NCBI GenBank assembly: GCA_014773175.1
Contig: VXCM01000926.1
Location: 186,001 to 250,000 of the forward strand
DNA: 64,000 nt
DNA from: Lucifuga dentata
Lineage: Eukaryota > Chordata > Actinopteri > Ophidiiformes > Bythitidae
Direction: 5' to 3'
Part shown: positions 12,801-25,180 of the stretch, one piece after another
How the letters are laid out: the number at the start of each line of letters is the position of its first letter
Numbering within the stretch: position 1 is the first letter of the stretch
Translations under genes and position numbers: made by a program
Notes under the pieces: model-generated
The model's input: the letters and a program-made list of their open reading frames with translations, nothing else
Database searches by the model: none
What the model was told of the DNA's origin: nothing

Positions 12801-13884
12801 TTATGAGTACTAATCTTTGTACTGTGATTAAGGCAAAATGGTGAGAGATTTTATGGATGGTGATGCCCCTTAAGATATGTCTTTTTCCTTAATCGACTTA
12901 TCAGAATAAGTATGAGAGGTGAGGAAATGCATGTGAAGAACACTTATGTTGATTGGCTGCTTGCATGCTAGAGTAAATCAACTTAGAATCACACAAGCTG
13001 TTACTGTGAGTACACCAACATCAGTTTATGTTGATTTAAAACCGATAATGGTGTTTACATGATGTTTTTAAAAACAAATCAACTTATTGCCGTAATCGGA
13101 TTACAATCCAAGTATGAAACTGTGGGAGGAACTGTGGGAGGAGATATGAAAAGTAAACATTTCCTCTATGTCTCGACCTTCTTAGTGAACTCACTCACTT
13201 TTTGTGAACATCTCAAAGAAGTGGATTTCTGATGAGGCACACTGCTGTGGTTAAATCTCCTCTGATGTGAAGTAGCTGGTAGCTTATAAAACTACTTTAA
13301 GCCCTTCAGATAATTGCCATCCCCTAACTAGACACTTAAAAGGCTTTTCCACCAAATAATCTGATGAATTTAAAGCCGAAGGATCTTAAAGCCAGGAACT
13401 ATCTCAGGAATTAAATTAGTTTTTAGTTTTTGCTTTTTCAGTTCATCTTAAGTTACCATAAGATTAAGTAAATTACATTGATAAAAGATTAAAAAGTGAC
13501 AGTTTGAAACATATTTTTATTTTTGCACATGACAAGGCAAACAGCTATCCTGTTTGCTGTGGTGTGACTATGATGTTTGAATACATGTTAGAAAATAAAT
13601 ATGAATAGGCACAAAGGGACAGACTAACAGCCCCCGTATACTTCATATGAAGCAAAATTCACAAGGCTCAAGACACTTCGATTCAGGCTCATTCAGTGTG
13701 AAGGCCGCCAAGGTGAACTTTTGTCTTTTCTGCAATATCACATAACTGGTTGTGTCATCGGCGAGGGGCAAAAAGCCATACCATTTCCTTCACTATCTTC
13801 TTTGCCTTCTTTTTATCATTAAATAAACTGGAGCCACTGCCAAATCTTCTCTCCATTGATTGTAAGCCTCTTTCATCACTGCAT
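9850..13884. other. Unique DNA, no gene; possible regulatory stretch at 10130-10290
   Basis: A short (CA)n lies at about 10013-10034. Positions 10130-10290 carry two octamer-like ATTTGCAT words in a repeat-free stretch. Around 12870-13110, words such as GTGTTTACATG and GTAATCGGATTAC resemble a fish inverted-repeat element, but the boundaries are unclear. Positions 13620-13880 may be another decayed repeat into which MITE copy B abuts. No coding region is supported. Confidence 0.4.
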
Positions 13885-14362
13885 ATAGTAACAAGTTTTA
13901 GTTTTCCTTTATTTTGCAAAATCTCCTAATCTTTCAAAATCAAATGTTCAGGTGATACATCCACCTTAAAATTTATTGTTTTACCTGCTAACATGTATGT
14001 CTGATTATAGAAGACATGGCTGTTTTAATTTCTTGGTAAAACACATTTTTTTTACTGGGACTATATTTCCTGGTGAAGACATACATTTTCCTTCCTTGCT
14101 GCTCTTTGTTGGACCAGCTAAATAAAGTTACTTCAACAAAAATGTATTTGATGTGACAGATTTCTTATCTCAAGCGCATTTCAAGGCTCGACCAGTTGAT
14201 TTTATTAGCATACTGGAACCAATGGCAATCTGGAAGGTAGGAAAAACAATTCTAATATTTGCTGCTGGGAAATGGCTGTCAGCAACATAATACTGTATAT
14301 ACATATGTGATTTTTAAATATTGAACTACAATATGCAAAACCATCAGTATGGCCCTTTAAGG
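13885..14362 (+). mobile_element. MITE family copy B (left end missing)
   Basis: The segment matches copies A and C from AAATCTCCTAATCTTTCAAA (near 13919) through TTTCTTGGTAAAA, GGGACTATATTTCCTGG, TTGGACCAGCTAAATAAAG and CAATCTGGAAGGTAGG to the right end, ATATGCAAAACCATCAGTATGG then CCCTTTAAGG. The outer left inverted repeat is not found, so the copy is truncated there. Confidence 0.65.
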
Positions 14363-14904
14363 ACTACAATGCACTCAGTAAAGGTCATGTTTGCTGGCTT
14401 GTTCTTTCATCATTTCCTCCTATATTTTCTGAAGGACTTGCTGAGTATTTTATTCTGGTTGTTAGTATGTGACAACACAGAAGTTTCAGTTTTGTTTATT
14501 TCATTATCGTTCACCCCCTTTTACGGTTATTGACTTGTTTTAAAGTTGACTACAAAATGCTAATGATATTAAAAGAAATAATCGTCCTTACTCCCAGTAT
14601 AACAGCAAAAATGCAATGCACCCTTGTGGTCTGAATAAATGCTGTTCACACGCTGGAGGTTTGTGTTTGACCAGTAATGTTCACTACTGCAAACTCCACC
14701 GTTTACTACCTCAGGGGACAGGAACTATTTCCCAGGCACTAAATTTAGAGTAGATGCAAATTCTCTTTGTAGAAATGGAGTGAAAGTACTTGTATCTCAA
14801 AATGCTTCCTGAGTTCCTGGAAAAGTTCCAGTTAGTTTGGCAGTCAAGGTGTGTGGCACAGTGGACTATGTGTTAGGCTGGCCAGCAAACCAACGCTATG
14901 CAAA
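14363..14904. other. Unique DNA between MITE B and the LINE
   Basis: No gene is recognised. The words CAGGAACTATTTCCCAGGCAC and GAGTTCCTGGAAAAGTTCC hint at another old repeat, but I cannot define it. Confidence 0.35.
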
Positions 14905-16140
14905 ATGTCCTTCAGCCAGGTACTGAAACCTGGACCTGGACATGGTTCCAATACCATTATCAAGTTTGTGGACGACACCACGGTAATTGGCTTCATCAAG
15001 AAAAATGATGAGATGGCCTACAGGGAGGAGGTGGATCGCCTGGCTGCGTGGTGTGATGACAACAACCTGCTGCTCAACATCAAGAAGACCAAAGAACTCA
15101 TCGTGGACTTCAGGAGAAATGCTGACACTCATCCACCCATCCACATCAACGGTGCAGCGGTGGAGCGGGTGTCTAGCTTTAAGTTCCTGGGGATCCACAT
15201 CTCACAGGACCTCACCTGGACGACTAACTGCTCCAACCTGTTCAAGAAGGCTCACCAGCGCCTCTTTTTTTTCTGAGAACTCTGAGGAAAAACCAGAGTT
15301 TTTTTCTCCTCAGACATCCTGGTAAACTTTTACCGCTGCACCACTGAGAGCATCCTAACCAGCTGCATTACAGTCTGGTACGGGAATTGCTCTGTCTCAG
15401 ACCGGAAGGCATTGCAGAAGGTGGTGAAAACCGCCCAGCGCATCACTGGAGCCTCACTTCCTGCTATTGAGGACATCTACAGGAAGCATTGCCTCAGGAG
15501 GGCAATAAACATCACAAAAGACTCCTGCCACCCAGCACATGGACTGTTTGCCCTCCTGCCCTCTGGGAGGCGCTACAGGAGCCTCCAGACTAGAACAACT
15601 AGGTTCAGGAACAGCTTCTTCCCTACGGCTGTGTCCCAGCTGAACTCAGCTCCCTGATGCCCCACCCCTCCCTTCACACACATACACACACGCACATACT
15701 CATCTACCCCATCCTCTATCCCCTCACACACTCATCGACCCCCCCCTGGCCTAGACTGAATATATCATTGTACTACTGTACATTGATAACGCAGTTATAT
15801 ATACTGTAATCATTCCCTATGCACTACTGTACATACTGTATAATCTGCCAATAATCACAATTTGCATTTCTGTACATACTGTATAGTTATTCACACTGTA
15901 TCATTATTATAGTCATAGCCAAACCTGTTCAGAGCTTGTACATATCTGTAAAATAGACATTCATGTAGATACATATTTATATATCATTTCATACCTTACT
16001 CCCTGTATATATTGTATCATATGTTATTTAATTACTGCTGAAGCACTTCTGGTTTAGATGCAATCTGCATTTCGTTGCTTGTACTTGTGACATATGCAAT
16101 GACAATAAAGTTGAATCTGAATCTGAATCTGAATCTGAAA
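14905..16140 (+). mobile_element. 5'-truncated L2/Rex1-type LINE
   Basis: The 3' part of a non-LTR retrotransposon. Translation gives the end of the reverse transcriptase with its catalytic box FVDD at 14965-14976 (KFVDDTTVIGF), then REEVDRLAAWCDDNN, KKTKELIVDFRR, SSFKFLGIHISQDLTW, and after a disturbed stretch WYGNCSVSDRKALQKVVKTA and PSGRRYRSLQTRTTR. Everything upstream of the FVDD box is missing, as is usual for 5'-truncated insertions. Two compensating frameshifts in T-rich runs (about 15265-15305) break the frame, so it cannot make protein. A ~480-bp 3' UTR ends in AATGACAATAAAGTT and four TGAATC-type tail units (16111-16139). The placement between L2 and Rex1 groups is from memory of fish elements and is not certain. 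Confidence 0.9.
14925..15657 (+). pseudogene. Broken reverse transcriptase C-terminal part
   Basis: This is the coding remnant of the LINE above: one open stretch to a TGA at 15274-15276, and a second open stretch in the same frame up to a TGA near 15655. An eight-T run at about 15265-15272 where the frame needs six explains the break. The second shift lies near 15300-15320, where the peptide LVNFYRCTTESIL resumes. The FVDD catalytic pair is intact, but the fingers and palm upstream are absent. Confidence 0.85.
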
Positions 16141-18900
16141 CTGCATGTCTACCCAATTTAAGTTAAATATCTTCAAAAATTAAAATATAATTTGTAGGAA
16201 GACTGGGGGACATGAAGGTGGACAGACAAGCAAGGAGACATACAGTTACCCACAGAGATGCACATGCAGAGCGCCAGATAGATGTCCAGCCAGACAGACA
16301 ATTAGGCAGAAAGCAGGACTGGTATGCAGGCTTGTAGGTGGACAGACAGACACAGAAGCAGACATGGAGGCAGGCAAAGAGCCACAACAGGCGCTCCTGC
16401 AAAACTCTGATTAGTCTCGGGGTCAGTGTGGTGTCCTGAAAGGCCCTTGGTCTACTGCCGTGACGAGAGACACAGAGTGCAGAGTTTTGGTGTTGGAGAG
16501 ACAGAAACAACATAGACAGAGAAGAATGAAAGACTCATAATGTGAGAGAGAAGACAAAAGTCAATTTTGTCACATTCCCACTGATGATGTCAATGTACTG
16601 TAGGTTCCTTCTTTGAGCCAAAATGTAAAGTGCTTTATACAGTAACTGGCCAACTAAAAGCTATTCTCTTGCTCCTTGGCCTGCAGTCTAACCTTCGAGT
16701 GATTTTCAGTAAAATCTGATGCAAACTATCAGACAAACAAGGCCTTCTTGGTGGAGGTTTCCAAAGTCTTCAAATACAATTACAATGTGATACAGTAGCA
16801 ATTTAAATACTTTCTCTCTTGTGATTGGTGAGCTGATCTTGTTGATGCTAACCAAACACTCACTAGCCTCATATCTCATAGGTACTAAAAAGCAAAGCTG
16901 TCAGGGAGTACTTAAGCATTTGTCTTAGGCTATATTTACCAGGTAGAAGTGACCTGATTGGGATCTTTTGCTTACATGTGGCACATACTGGATATGTGTT
17001 GTAAAGATATAAATAAACATATGGCATCAGCTATTCTCAGATCTGTTTTGAGACAAATGCATACATGGAAATAACTCTGATATCTACCGGATATCAGCCA
17101 ATGCAACTGTGATCTAAATACACAGATCAGAATTTCCTTGCCATTCAGAGTCATAGGTCATAAAACTGTGATGCTCTGCTACTTTATCTGCAAATAAACA
17201 ATCCATATGATGACCATTCTGTCAACAGAAATGAGGACATACTATACATATCAGACATACTGATGCAGTGCTACAGATATGTGAGTGTGTGATAACAGGC
17301 TCCCGTTACAGCCACCAAAGTCCAACTCCCACCCGCTTCTGCACTGTGATCGCCCGACGATTCCAAGGGGAAAGTCTTGGCGATAAACCCTCACACAACA
17401 TATGGAATGTTTCATCCGAAAGTTGTTAACGCAGTGATCACTGTCAAAGTTTCCAACTATGCAATCCCACTAATCTTGAGTTCTTGCTTGCATCCAGACT
17501 TCCTTTAAACTGAGGTAGCAGCGATCATTGCTGCACACACCCAAGCTGCAGCAAGTGCTCTAATGCTTCTTCTTCATCTTAAAACACAATTATTTGTGGA
17601 CCATTAAAGATGTTTCATAAAGCAATAGCTTGTTTCATTTTTGTCCATTGCAGCATTTTGTTTCCAACCAGTTAAGAAATGTGTGAATGCATGCACAAAT
17701 CCACATTTGTGCATCCTGAGTGTTTAAGGTCAAGACCATGTAAACATGGGCATCAGGTAAGGGCCATTTACAGGCAAAACAGGCAAAAGATTTGAATTTG
17801 GTATCAAAAACTGTAGTTTGATGAAGCCTTGGTGGACTTCTTTAGGTGTCAACCCTTGAGTTTTACAACTTTGACAATAAACATCCACCCATATTGAAAA
17901 TATAATAAACTGTATTCTGCACTTAGTTGCTAAAGCCTCCAAATCTTCAGGAAGAAAATACAGAAAACATGACCTCAGTCTTTTCAATGTTAAGCTGGTA
18001 AAACTGATGAAATAAAGCAGAGATTTCTGTAATAGTGCTGAAACATCACATGATTTTGTGCTGATAAATGGACAACTGAGGAGTCTGATTGTGAGGCTGA
18101 AAAAACTAAAAGATCCAGAAAGCGAAAGACGAGATTTGGACCGACTCTTTCAGAATAAGAGGCAGTTCATGTGCTGAAGTGCCTCACACATTCAATGCGC
18201 TCTGGTTTTCATCAGCACGGCCAGAAAGTATCAGCCTCTCATACTCCCCCTCTTTCTCCATTTCAGTTTTACCCTGAATCACTGCTTTCCACTCTCCTCG
18301 CTCTCTAACACTCATGCACTCTTGTTACTCTTCCTTTTCTTTCAAGTTGCTTTGTGTGGAGACTCTTTTTCTCTTACCAACCACTCACTTTCTCTCATTT
18401 CATCTCAACCTCTCAGTCTTTCTGTCTCCCTTTATCTCTGTCTGTCTTCCTGCCTCCCCGTTTCATCCTCTCTCCAATTATCTGCCATTCCCACCGGTTT
18501 TTCCCCATCCAATCTGGCAGCGCAAATTGAAGCCTCAGTAAAAACAGACAGCATGGACTCCCCACAACTTCACCTTCTTTGATTCAGATTGATGCCGAGT
18601 ACTTTTAGGTCAAAATCATCGCTGACTCCTCTTTTGCCGTACTTTTCAAATGGAATGAGGCAGAAAATGATTAGCTTGTTTTGGGAATTGCTGATGGTTT
18701 GAAGGTTGTGGGTTCATTATCCTCATGGCGATGGAACGATGAAGGGAAAAAGGAGGAAAAATAACAGACATGTTATCCAGCGCTGTGACATCAAAGTGAA
18801 ATGGTTGCTAGAATCTTTTGATCTCCTGATCTCTGTCCTCTATCTCCTCTATGTCCTTTTCTTTATCTCTCATTCCCTCTTTCCATTTTTATTTTTAGCA
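16141..18900. other. Unique DNA, no gene
   Basis: Positions 16190-16390 form a degenerate GACA/CAGG-rich stretch in which GGTGGACAGACA occurs twice (near 16218 and 16338). Positions 18240-18500 are pyrimidine-rich. No coding sequence is recognised. Confidence 0.45.
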
Positions 18901-19025
18901 CCATGATTTTATCGAGACAATCTTTTTTTTTTTCCTCAGCTCGCAGATTTTACTTCCACTGTNCCATGATTTTATCGAGACAATCTTTTTTTTTTTCCTC
19001 AGCTCGCAGATTTTACTTCCACTGT
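18901..19025. repeat. Exact 62-bp direct duplication across a single N
   Basis: Positions 18901-18962 and 18964-19025 are identical (starting CCATGATTTTATCGAGACAA), separated only by N at 18963. This is best read as an unmerged contig overlap, not biology. Confidence 0.95.
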
Positions 19026-19795
19026 CTCTCCTTTTCCTCTCAACATTTCAGTCTAATAAATATAAATGAATTTAGTGACATGCAACTTCTGAATGAAGCC
19101 ATTTTGCTCTGGTCTGAATGAGGGACTAAAGTGTCACAATGTTGCATTAACTGGTTGCTTTGGTTCAGTTTTACACAAGAGAAAATCCAATCGATCCAAA
19201 ATATAACTGAAAAAATCATGTGACAATAGTTCCTCTGCCCATTGGTCAGAAATGTCTGGAGGCGGGAGAAAGAAAACCAAAACAGGAAAAAGTTTACTAT
19301 GCTATGTTCACCAAATAACATGGAACAAAGATGGAAATGGTTTACTATCTGAGTCATAGTAATCATTTACTATCATATATCAAGAAATCTATGATAGAAG
19401 CTGAATTTGACATCAAGACAGTGTGCAGAAAACCACATTGCTTTACATTATGTGAAGAAAATATGCTGCCTTCAGATGGTTGAACAGAAGAATGGAGCAC
19501 ACACTAAAAACAGGAGGGAGAAGCAGACATACACATACAACCACATGCTAACCTTCAACTTATTCATCTGAAGACATGTTAAGTAAGTTTGGTATGTTGA
19601 AACTGTTTTAAAGGACTCATTTTAATTGCCACTGTATGTCAAATCAAAGCTTTTAAGTGGTGAAGTCTAAGTCTGATATATCTGATGGTTTTAGGGGATC
19701 TGATAAGTGTCTTTCCTAAAGCAAACTTTACCACAGTCATACAAGCGTTAAGCACAAGCAGCCTTCTCCAGATCAAGATCAATAGATTTCCTTGT
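19026..19795. other. Unique DNA, no gene
   Basis: I see nothing recognisable apart from unique AT-rich sequence. Confidence 0.4.
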
Positions 19796-19965
19796 AGTTC
19801 AGGATTAGCGCGGATCATGTTCACTCCACAAACAAACTGCTCCAAAGTTTGACTGGAATCAGACTGAGACTGTCTCCTCTGGGTGGTCTCCTGCTGACTG
19901 CTTTCGTTGACCCGAGTTCGATTGATGTGTTCACATGTCCAAAAGAACCGAACTTGAGGAGGAAA
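19796..19965. repeat. Interspersed repeat shared with 45.13 kb
   Basis: GATCATGTTCACTCCACAAACAAACTGCTCCAAAGTTTG-type sequence matches 45131-45170 (GATCATGCTCCCACCACAAACAAAC, then GCAGAGTTTGTTTG). Both continue into pyrimidine-rich stretches with GACCA and ACCGAAC words. It is an old dispersed repeat of unknown class. Confidence 0.5.
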
Positions 19966-20140
19966 TGCTCCAGGGTTTGAATCAAATGCTCCAAACATGT
20001 TAGGTGTGAACATGCCATTGATCTTTTTTTTTTTTTTTTTTTTNTTTTTTTTTTTTTTTTTTTTAATACTACATGTAATAAAATGGACAAAGTTTCTACT
20101 TGTTTCCAGAATAAATAATGGCAAAACAATTCTCAAAAAT

Positions 20141-20182
<42 letters not shown>

Positions 20183-20531
20183 TAATTCCAAAAATACTTC
20201 TTCAGTTGCTTCTACAACACTTGATTGTCGTGATCTATTGTTCACTGAGCTTTCCAGTCTCTCTATACAGTTTAAAGTCTGCCAGAAATACCAAGATTTT
20301 CACAAGCAAAAAAAAAAAAAAATCTTTGGACTCCAGAGGGTTATATATTTTTTTTAAATAAATTAAATTTTTCTCTCCCTTGTCACTATGCTGAGCACAT
20401 AGCAGCACACAGGAGAGCTTCATCAGGTTTATAAATATGGGCTTTTTCCACTAAATTGCTATATGAGTGTGTGACATATCTATGTAAACATTCCCAGCAT
20501 ACCGATCAGTATTGACACAACCAACACACAG

Positions 20532-20562
<31 letters not shown>

Positions 20563-20748
20563 GCAGATACAAACCAGACATAAAAAACAGCACACACACT
20601 CTGACTGTATTATGCCTTTCTAAGTCTCCAGGGCCCACGTCTCTATGTACCAGGTGGTTCTTCTAAACTGAAGCAATTAAAGTTACTCCATGTAGAGAGA
20701 TTAATATAATGTGAAGAAAGACAACAGTAGAACAAGAGAGGATTCATA
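19966..20748. other. Simple repeats in unique DNA
   Basis: This segment holds poly-T split by N (20024-20064, twenty T on each side of N at 20044), (TAA)n at 20142-20181, and (CA)n at 20535-20562. No gene is seen. Confidence 0.65.
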
Positions 20749-20846
20749 TTTTAATCAGTGATTCTTAAAATCAGTGATTCTTTTAATCAGTGATTCTTAA
20801 AATCAGTGATTAAAATCAGTGATTCTTTTAATCAGTGATTCTTAAA
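20749..20846. repeat. Minisatellite, about 16-bp unit, six ATCAGTGATT cores
   Basis: Six copies of ATCAGTGATT are joined by linkers that switch between CTTAAA and CTTTTA; one unit lacks part of the linker. The core AATCAGTGATT is itself a near-palindrome (AATCA / TGATT). Confidence 0.9.
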
Positions 20847-23746
20847 TCCTAACAACATTTTTTGAGGGGAACTTCTCTATGAAAGTATTTGAAAAACACT
20901 AACAGTAACATTATAGACACTAATGCAATTAAAAATGTCACAATGGTTAATAATCATCCTTTGATTTATGTTTTATCTGACTTCTAATTCCCTAGTATGT
21001 CTAATTTGCAAAGTGTGTCTTAATTGTATGTGTTTCTTTTTCTGTCAATTAACCATTATTTTGGAAGATATAGGAGCAGTCCTGTTTTTCCTCATCCATT
21101 TGGATGAGGAGATCCATAGAGTCTTTGAGGTGTCTACTCCAGAAAGAAAAAAAAATAAATAAATAAAAAAACCTCCCTACACCTATCAGAGCTAGGATGT
21201 GAGTAAGGAACTCACTGAAGGAAGAACATAGTTAAACTCTGTTTAGATCCTTTTTACTCCCAACTAGATTGTGTCGTGCTGCAGTATGAATTAGACCTGA
21301 CATTGTTTTAAGAGGCTACGGTTCATATCAGGCAACAGCTGCTTCTCCCTCCTGTTTGTAGCTGAACGAACAACATGGTTGAATATTGGGAAAACCATCT
21401 GTTTGTGAACAGATGAATCAATGTTAACCTGAATGTTGTAGCAATATGAATCATAGAAGTGAATAAGAAGAGACATTTTGCCAAAACACCATCTCCCTTC
21501 TTTTAATCACTTCAGCTCCACGTGTCAGTTCATCATGTTTCCAACAGCGTATGTCCATGCAAACGTCTGTGCGGGAAGCATAATTCAGCCTCTAGGCACT
21601 GTAGATGATTTTTCTCTTTCAGTCTCTCTTATGTTCTATATCATGCTGGACTACTGTTTTTTCTATGTATCTACCAGCTCCTCTCATAAACCTCAGCCTC
21701 TCTCTCTCTCTCTCTCTCTCTCTCCCTTCTCCCTCTTTGTTACTTTCTCTCTCTCCCTCCCTCCCTCTCTCTGTGTGTATTTTTACATCTTTTATGTCCT
21801 TTAGCTCATCCGTAACCTGAACCACGCAGCCAGCAGCTGTCTATCTGCCTGTCAGAAGCCACTCAGCCCTGCCCTAATATGTCGCCTGGCTGGCTGCTTT
21901 AGCAACACCAGGCAGAGTTCACGCTAGTATTATTAGCTACAGTAACTGTAACAGCTTACTGCATTAGCAGTAAAAAAAAAAAAAAAAAAAAAAAGAGCAT
22001 TTAGACAAAAACACAATAACACTTACATGTACACAAAAACATTTCTCGCTGGTGGTAATAGATCTGCATTGTAGAGCACTGATTGCACTTAATATATCGT
22101 GTGAGTACTTCATTGTCTCAGACTCAGACACGTGGAATTACACGGTGACACAGGTGGGAGATGGTTACAGTTGAATGCTTGTGCGTTGTGTAAAATGGAA
22201 TATAATATTGAGTAAATGAAGATGTAGTTGGTGGAGGAGACCAAGGTAGCAGTAAGTCAACAAAAGAGATCAGATGGAGATAAATAGCAACAATGGAGGA
22301 CTTTTAAGGTTATACAGGCAGTGATGGAGGAGAAGATGGCCAATGGAGCTCATTCAACAAAAACAACCCAGATACATTCTGATTGGTTTGTTCATTTAAA
22401 AGAGTCTGTGCCAGGTCAAGGAGCTTACAAGTCCTTCAGCACATTTACATGTATGTACATGCCAATTATACTCAGATCTGCAACATACAATGCAGTGGCA
22501 TTTCCATTGCTGGCTTTTTTTTTTTTATTTTTGTTAATCAGAAAAGGAGAGTATGAAACTGAATTAGCTAAAATAATAGCATTCTCCATTTTGGATTCAG
22601 AAGTCAATTCTGTTAATCCTTTGGAGTCTAATACTATGCACTGCACTGAAAGCACACCCATTATTTTCCCTGTACTAAGTGAGCAGTTCATGCATGCAGA
22701 GACAAGCCGAGAATAGCTGTGAAAAGTGCTGAGTTGTAGCATGACATCAGTTTTTGTGTTTTGTTGATAACAAGGTACAGCATTGATGAATTTCTGGGTG
22801 CACCGCATGCCGACATGGGATGCGTGGTGTGATGCGAAACCAAGATGAGAGCTTTGTAGCTGGCTTGCAGCATGGCCCACCACCTGTGGAAGTGCCCAGA
22901 AGCTGCTTTGTATAATTGCGTAGATCAGCACTGCCACAAGGGGGCAGTATTTCACAGTGTTCGTACATGCCCCAAGGCCGTTTTCCATGTGTTAGAATGG
23001 TTTGTTTTCATCCACTTTTCTGAGTCGGTGTTGGTGCATTCGTGTTTACAGCTTTGGTTCTGGTCACATTTTCTTGCTGAAAGAGCAATGTCTGCAAAAA
23101 AAAAAAAAAAAAAAAGTGACAACTTAAGTTAATAATCAGGATAGAATCATGGTGAAATCTTTGGTTGTCATTCCAAAATGGTGGGCTTGGATCAAGCACA
23201 CTTGCGACCAATGAGCTTCTTAGATCCCTGTTTTGGCAGTTTTCAGGAAAGATAAACACAGTTGGTCACAGGCACAAATTTGCAAATCAGAGCTCACCAA
23301 TGTCCAACTTGACACAAAAAGTTTATACAAATTTCATTACCTTCACAAATGAATTCTCTGATTTTGGTGATTTCATTGAAATTCATTTCATTTGTATGGA
23401 AATTCCACAGTCATAAATGCACGTGACTGTTAAAAGGATCTGAGATTAACATTGAGTTGGAGGTGGAGAAAAATATATGCGGATATGTGGAAGTAGAGTC
23501 AAGGGATTTGGAGGAGGGGAATCAGGGAACTGAATGCTGAACTTTGTAGCATCTGTCTTCTCCCCTCCACACACACCATGCATACACACACACACATCAC
23601 CCTAGACCACCCATACTGCAGTGGCCAGCCTGGAAGCTAGCTCTCTTGGCACCTGGTGTCACCTTTCCCACCATGTCTGGTACAAGTGCTACTTGTATTT
23701 TAATGCTATATCACTTACACATCAATGCGCGTGCGCACACACACAC

Positions 23747-23778
<32 letters not shown>

Positions 23779-25180
23779 GCTAAAACATGGATTCAGCAGC
23801 AATCTGAAGTGGTCAGAGAAAAGAGATTCTGCAGTGGACTTTAATGAGCACCGCAGTCAGACAGCAGTTAATAGCTATGCTAATCTTTAAGCTGCTGCCT
23901 CCATTCCTCCATTCATTCTCTTTTATGTTCTCTCTGCCCTCTTTCACTGCACTTTTTCCTGTATCACTCCCTCGCTCTCTCCTTCACTCTCGCTGTCTTC
24001 CTGGTTTCTGCCCAGCAGTTACTTCTCTTTCTCCCGTTAGCGCTCTTGCTCATTCTCTCTATCTCCTCTCCTGCTACTTGTTTTGCTCTTTCTCCCCTTT
24101 CTTCACTTTCTTCTCTCCATCCTATTTTTCCCTTCTACTCTCTCTTTGTCTTATGTGTCCTTCCACTCCACCTTCTCTCCTCAGTCCTTATGTTTCCTCT
24201 GTTCTCCTCACATCCCTTCATTGAAAAGTGCTATTCAGAGTCCTCTCTGAAACACAGCGTCAGCTCTTTAGGACAGACGGTGTATGTGCATGTGTGTATG
24301 TGTGTGTGTGTGTGGTTTCACTGTTACTAACTTATTAACTGTCTCTGGTTCACATACTAACCACTTGCTGACCTCGTCTACAAAAAGGCAATACAGAGAA
24401 GAAAAAGACGGGTATTAAGACACAAAACAGCACAAAGACATTTAGAGAAAGAAGACTTTGATAAGTAGGCGGACAGAGAAAGACAGACAAGCAAGAGAGA
24501 AGGGAGTAAATGAGAAGGTAGAGAAGAAGAGAAAGAGCATTAAAACGATTTGACAGAAACAGAGCGGTTTCATTGTCATGCAGGCTCAAGGACTTCATAA
24601 ATATCAAAAGTCCACATTGACGAAGCCATCATAACTAGCTCCATTGTTATTAAACACATCTCTTGAGATGTAAAATGCTGACGGCTCATACAAACTGACA
24701 CGAGGACAAATAGCCCAAAACAGGCTTTCGCTTTTGTTAAATTTAATCCTGATAGTTTGCATTTAGTCACAGGAAAGTGTCCTGTGAAACACAGGTCTGA
24801 CATGCTTAGATTTGCTGAGGGATGGAAATTTTAGTTGCTCTTTATTATTAATGTTTTAACAAAATTTATGTCACTTCCAATTAGTGTAAAAAAGAAGTGA
24901 GATAAAGAGAGAGATAAGTAAAGGGTGAATGGGTGAGCCAGAAAAAAAAGTGAAAATTAAACTTAATTTTTTTTTAAAAGTATGTTTATGTTTCCATTTA
25001 TCAAATGCTACTAAACAGATTTTGATCGATCATATTTGACGTGGATAGCACCACCATGTGGCCATTTATAAAGTGCAAGACATTTTGGCTCACAACTCCT
25101 GAACCATGAAGTGTAGAAGCAAAATGATACTTTTTTGGTTTGTTTGTTCTTTCATCTGGATTCCCCTGGAAGATAATTAT
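20847..25180. other. Unique DNA with microsatellites, no gene
   Basis: Contains (TC)n at 21696-21725, poly-A at 21972-21994 and about 23096-23115, (CA)n at 23733-23778 and (TG)n at about 24297-24314. Positions 23890-24240 are pyrimidine-rich and 24390-24545 purine-rich on the + strand. A CTCF-like word lies at 22933-22948. A reverse-strand open frame at 22425-22988 (187 codons) is long, but its composition is unremarkable and it resembles no family I know, so I do not call it a gene. Confidence 0.5.
22933..22948. promoter_or_regulatory. Possible CTCF-like site
   Basis: GCCACAAGGGGGCAGT fits the vertebrate CTCF core (CCASYAGRKGGC) with one mismatch. Such words also occur inside repeats, so function is unproven. 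Confidence 0.25.

Noticed and set aside
15661..15760. CA-rich stretch as an independent microsatellite
   Set aside because: It lies in the 3' UTR of the L2/Rex1-type LINE and is better explained as part of it.
18706..18740. tRNA-derived SINE promoter (GTTTGAAGGTTGTGGGTTCA)
   Set aside because: A B-box-like GGGTTCA word is present, but no A box at the right distance and no tail or second copy in the window.
22425..22988. 187-codon open frame on the minus strand
   Set aside because: The composition is unbiased and the frame includes a poly-Lys from an A-run. It has no recognisable domain, and overlapping frames are equally open. One frame of this length by chance in 64 kb of low-stop DNA is plausible.
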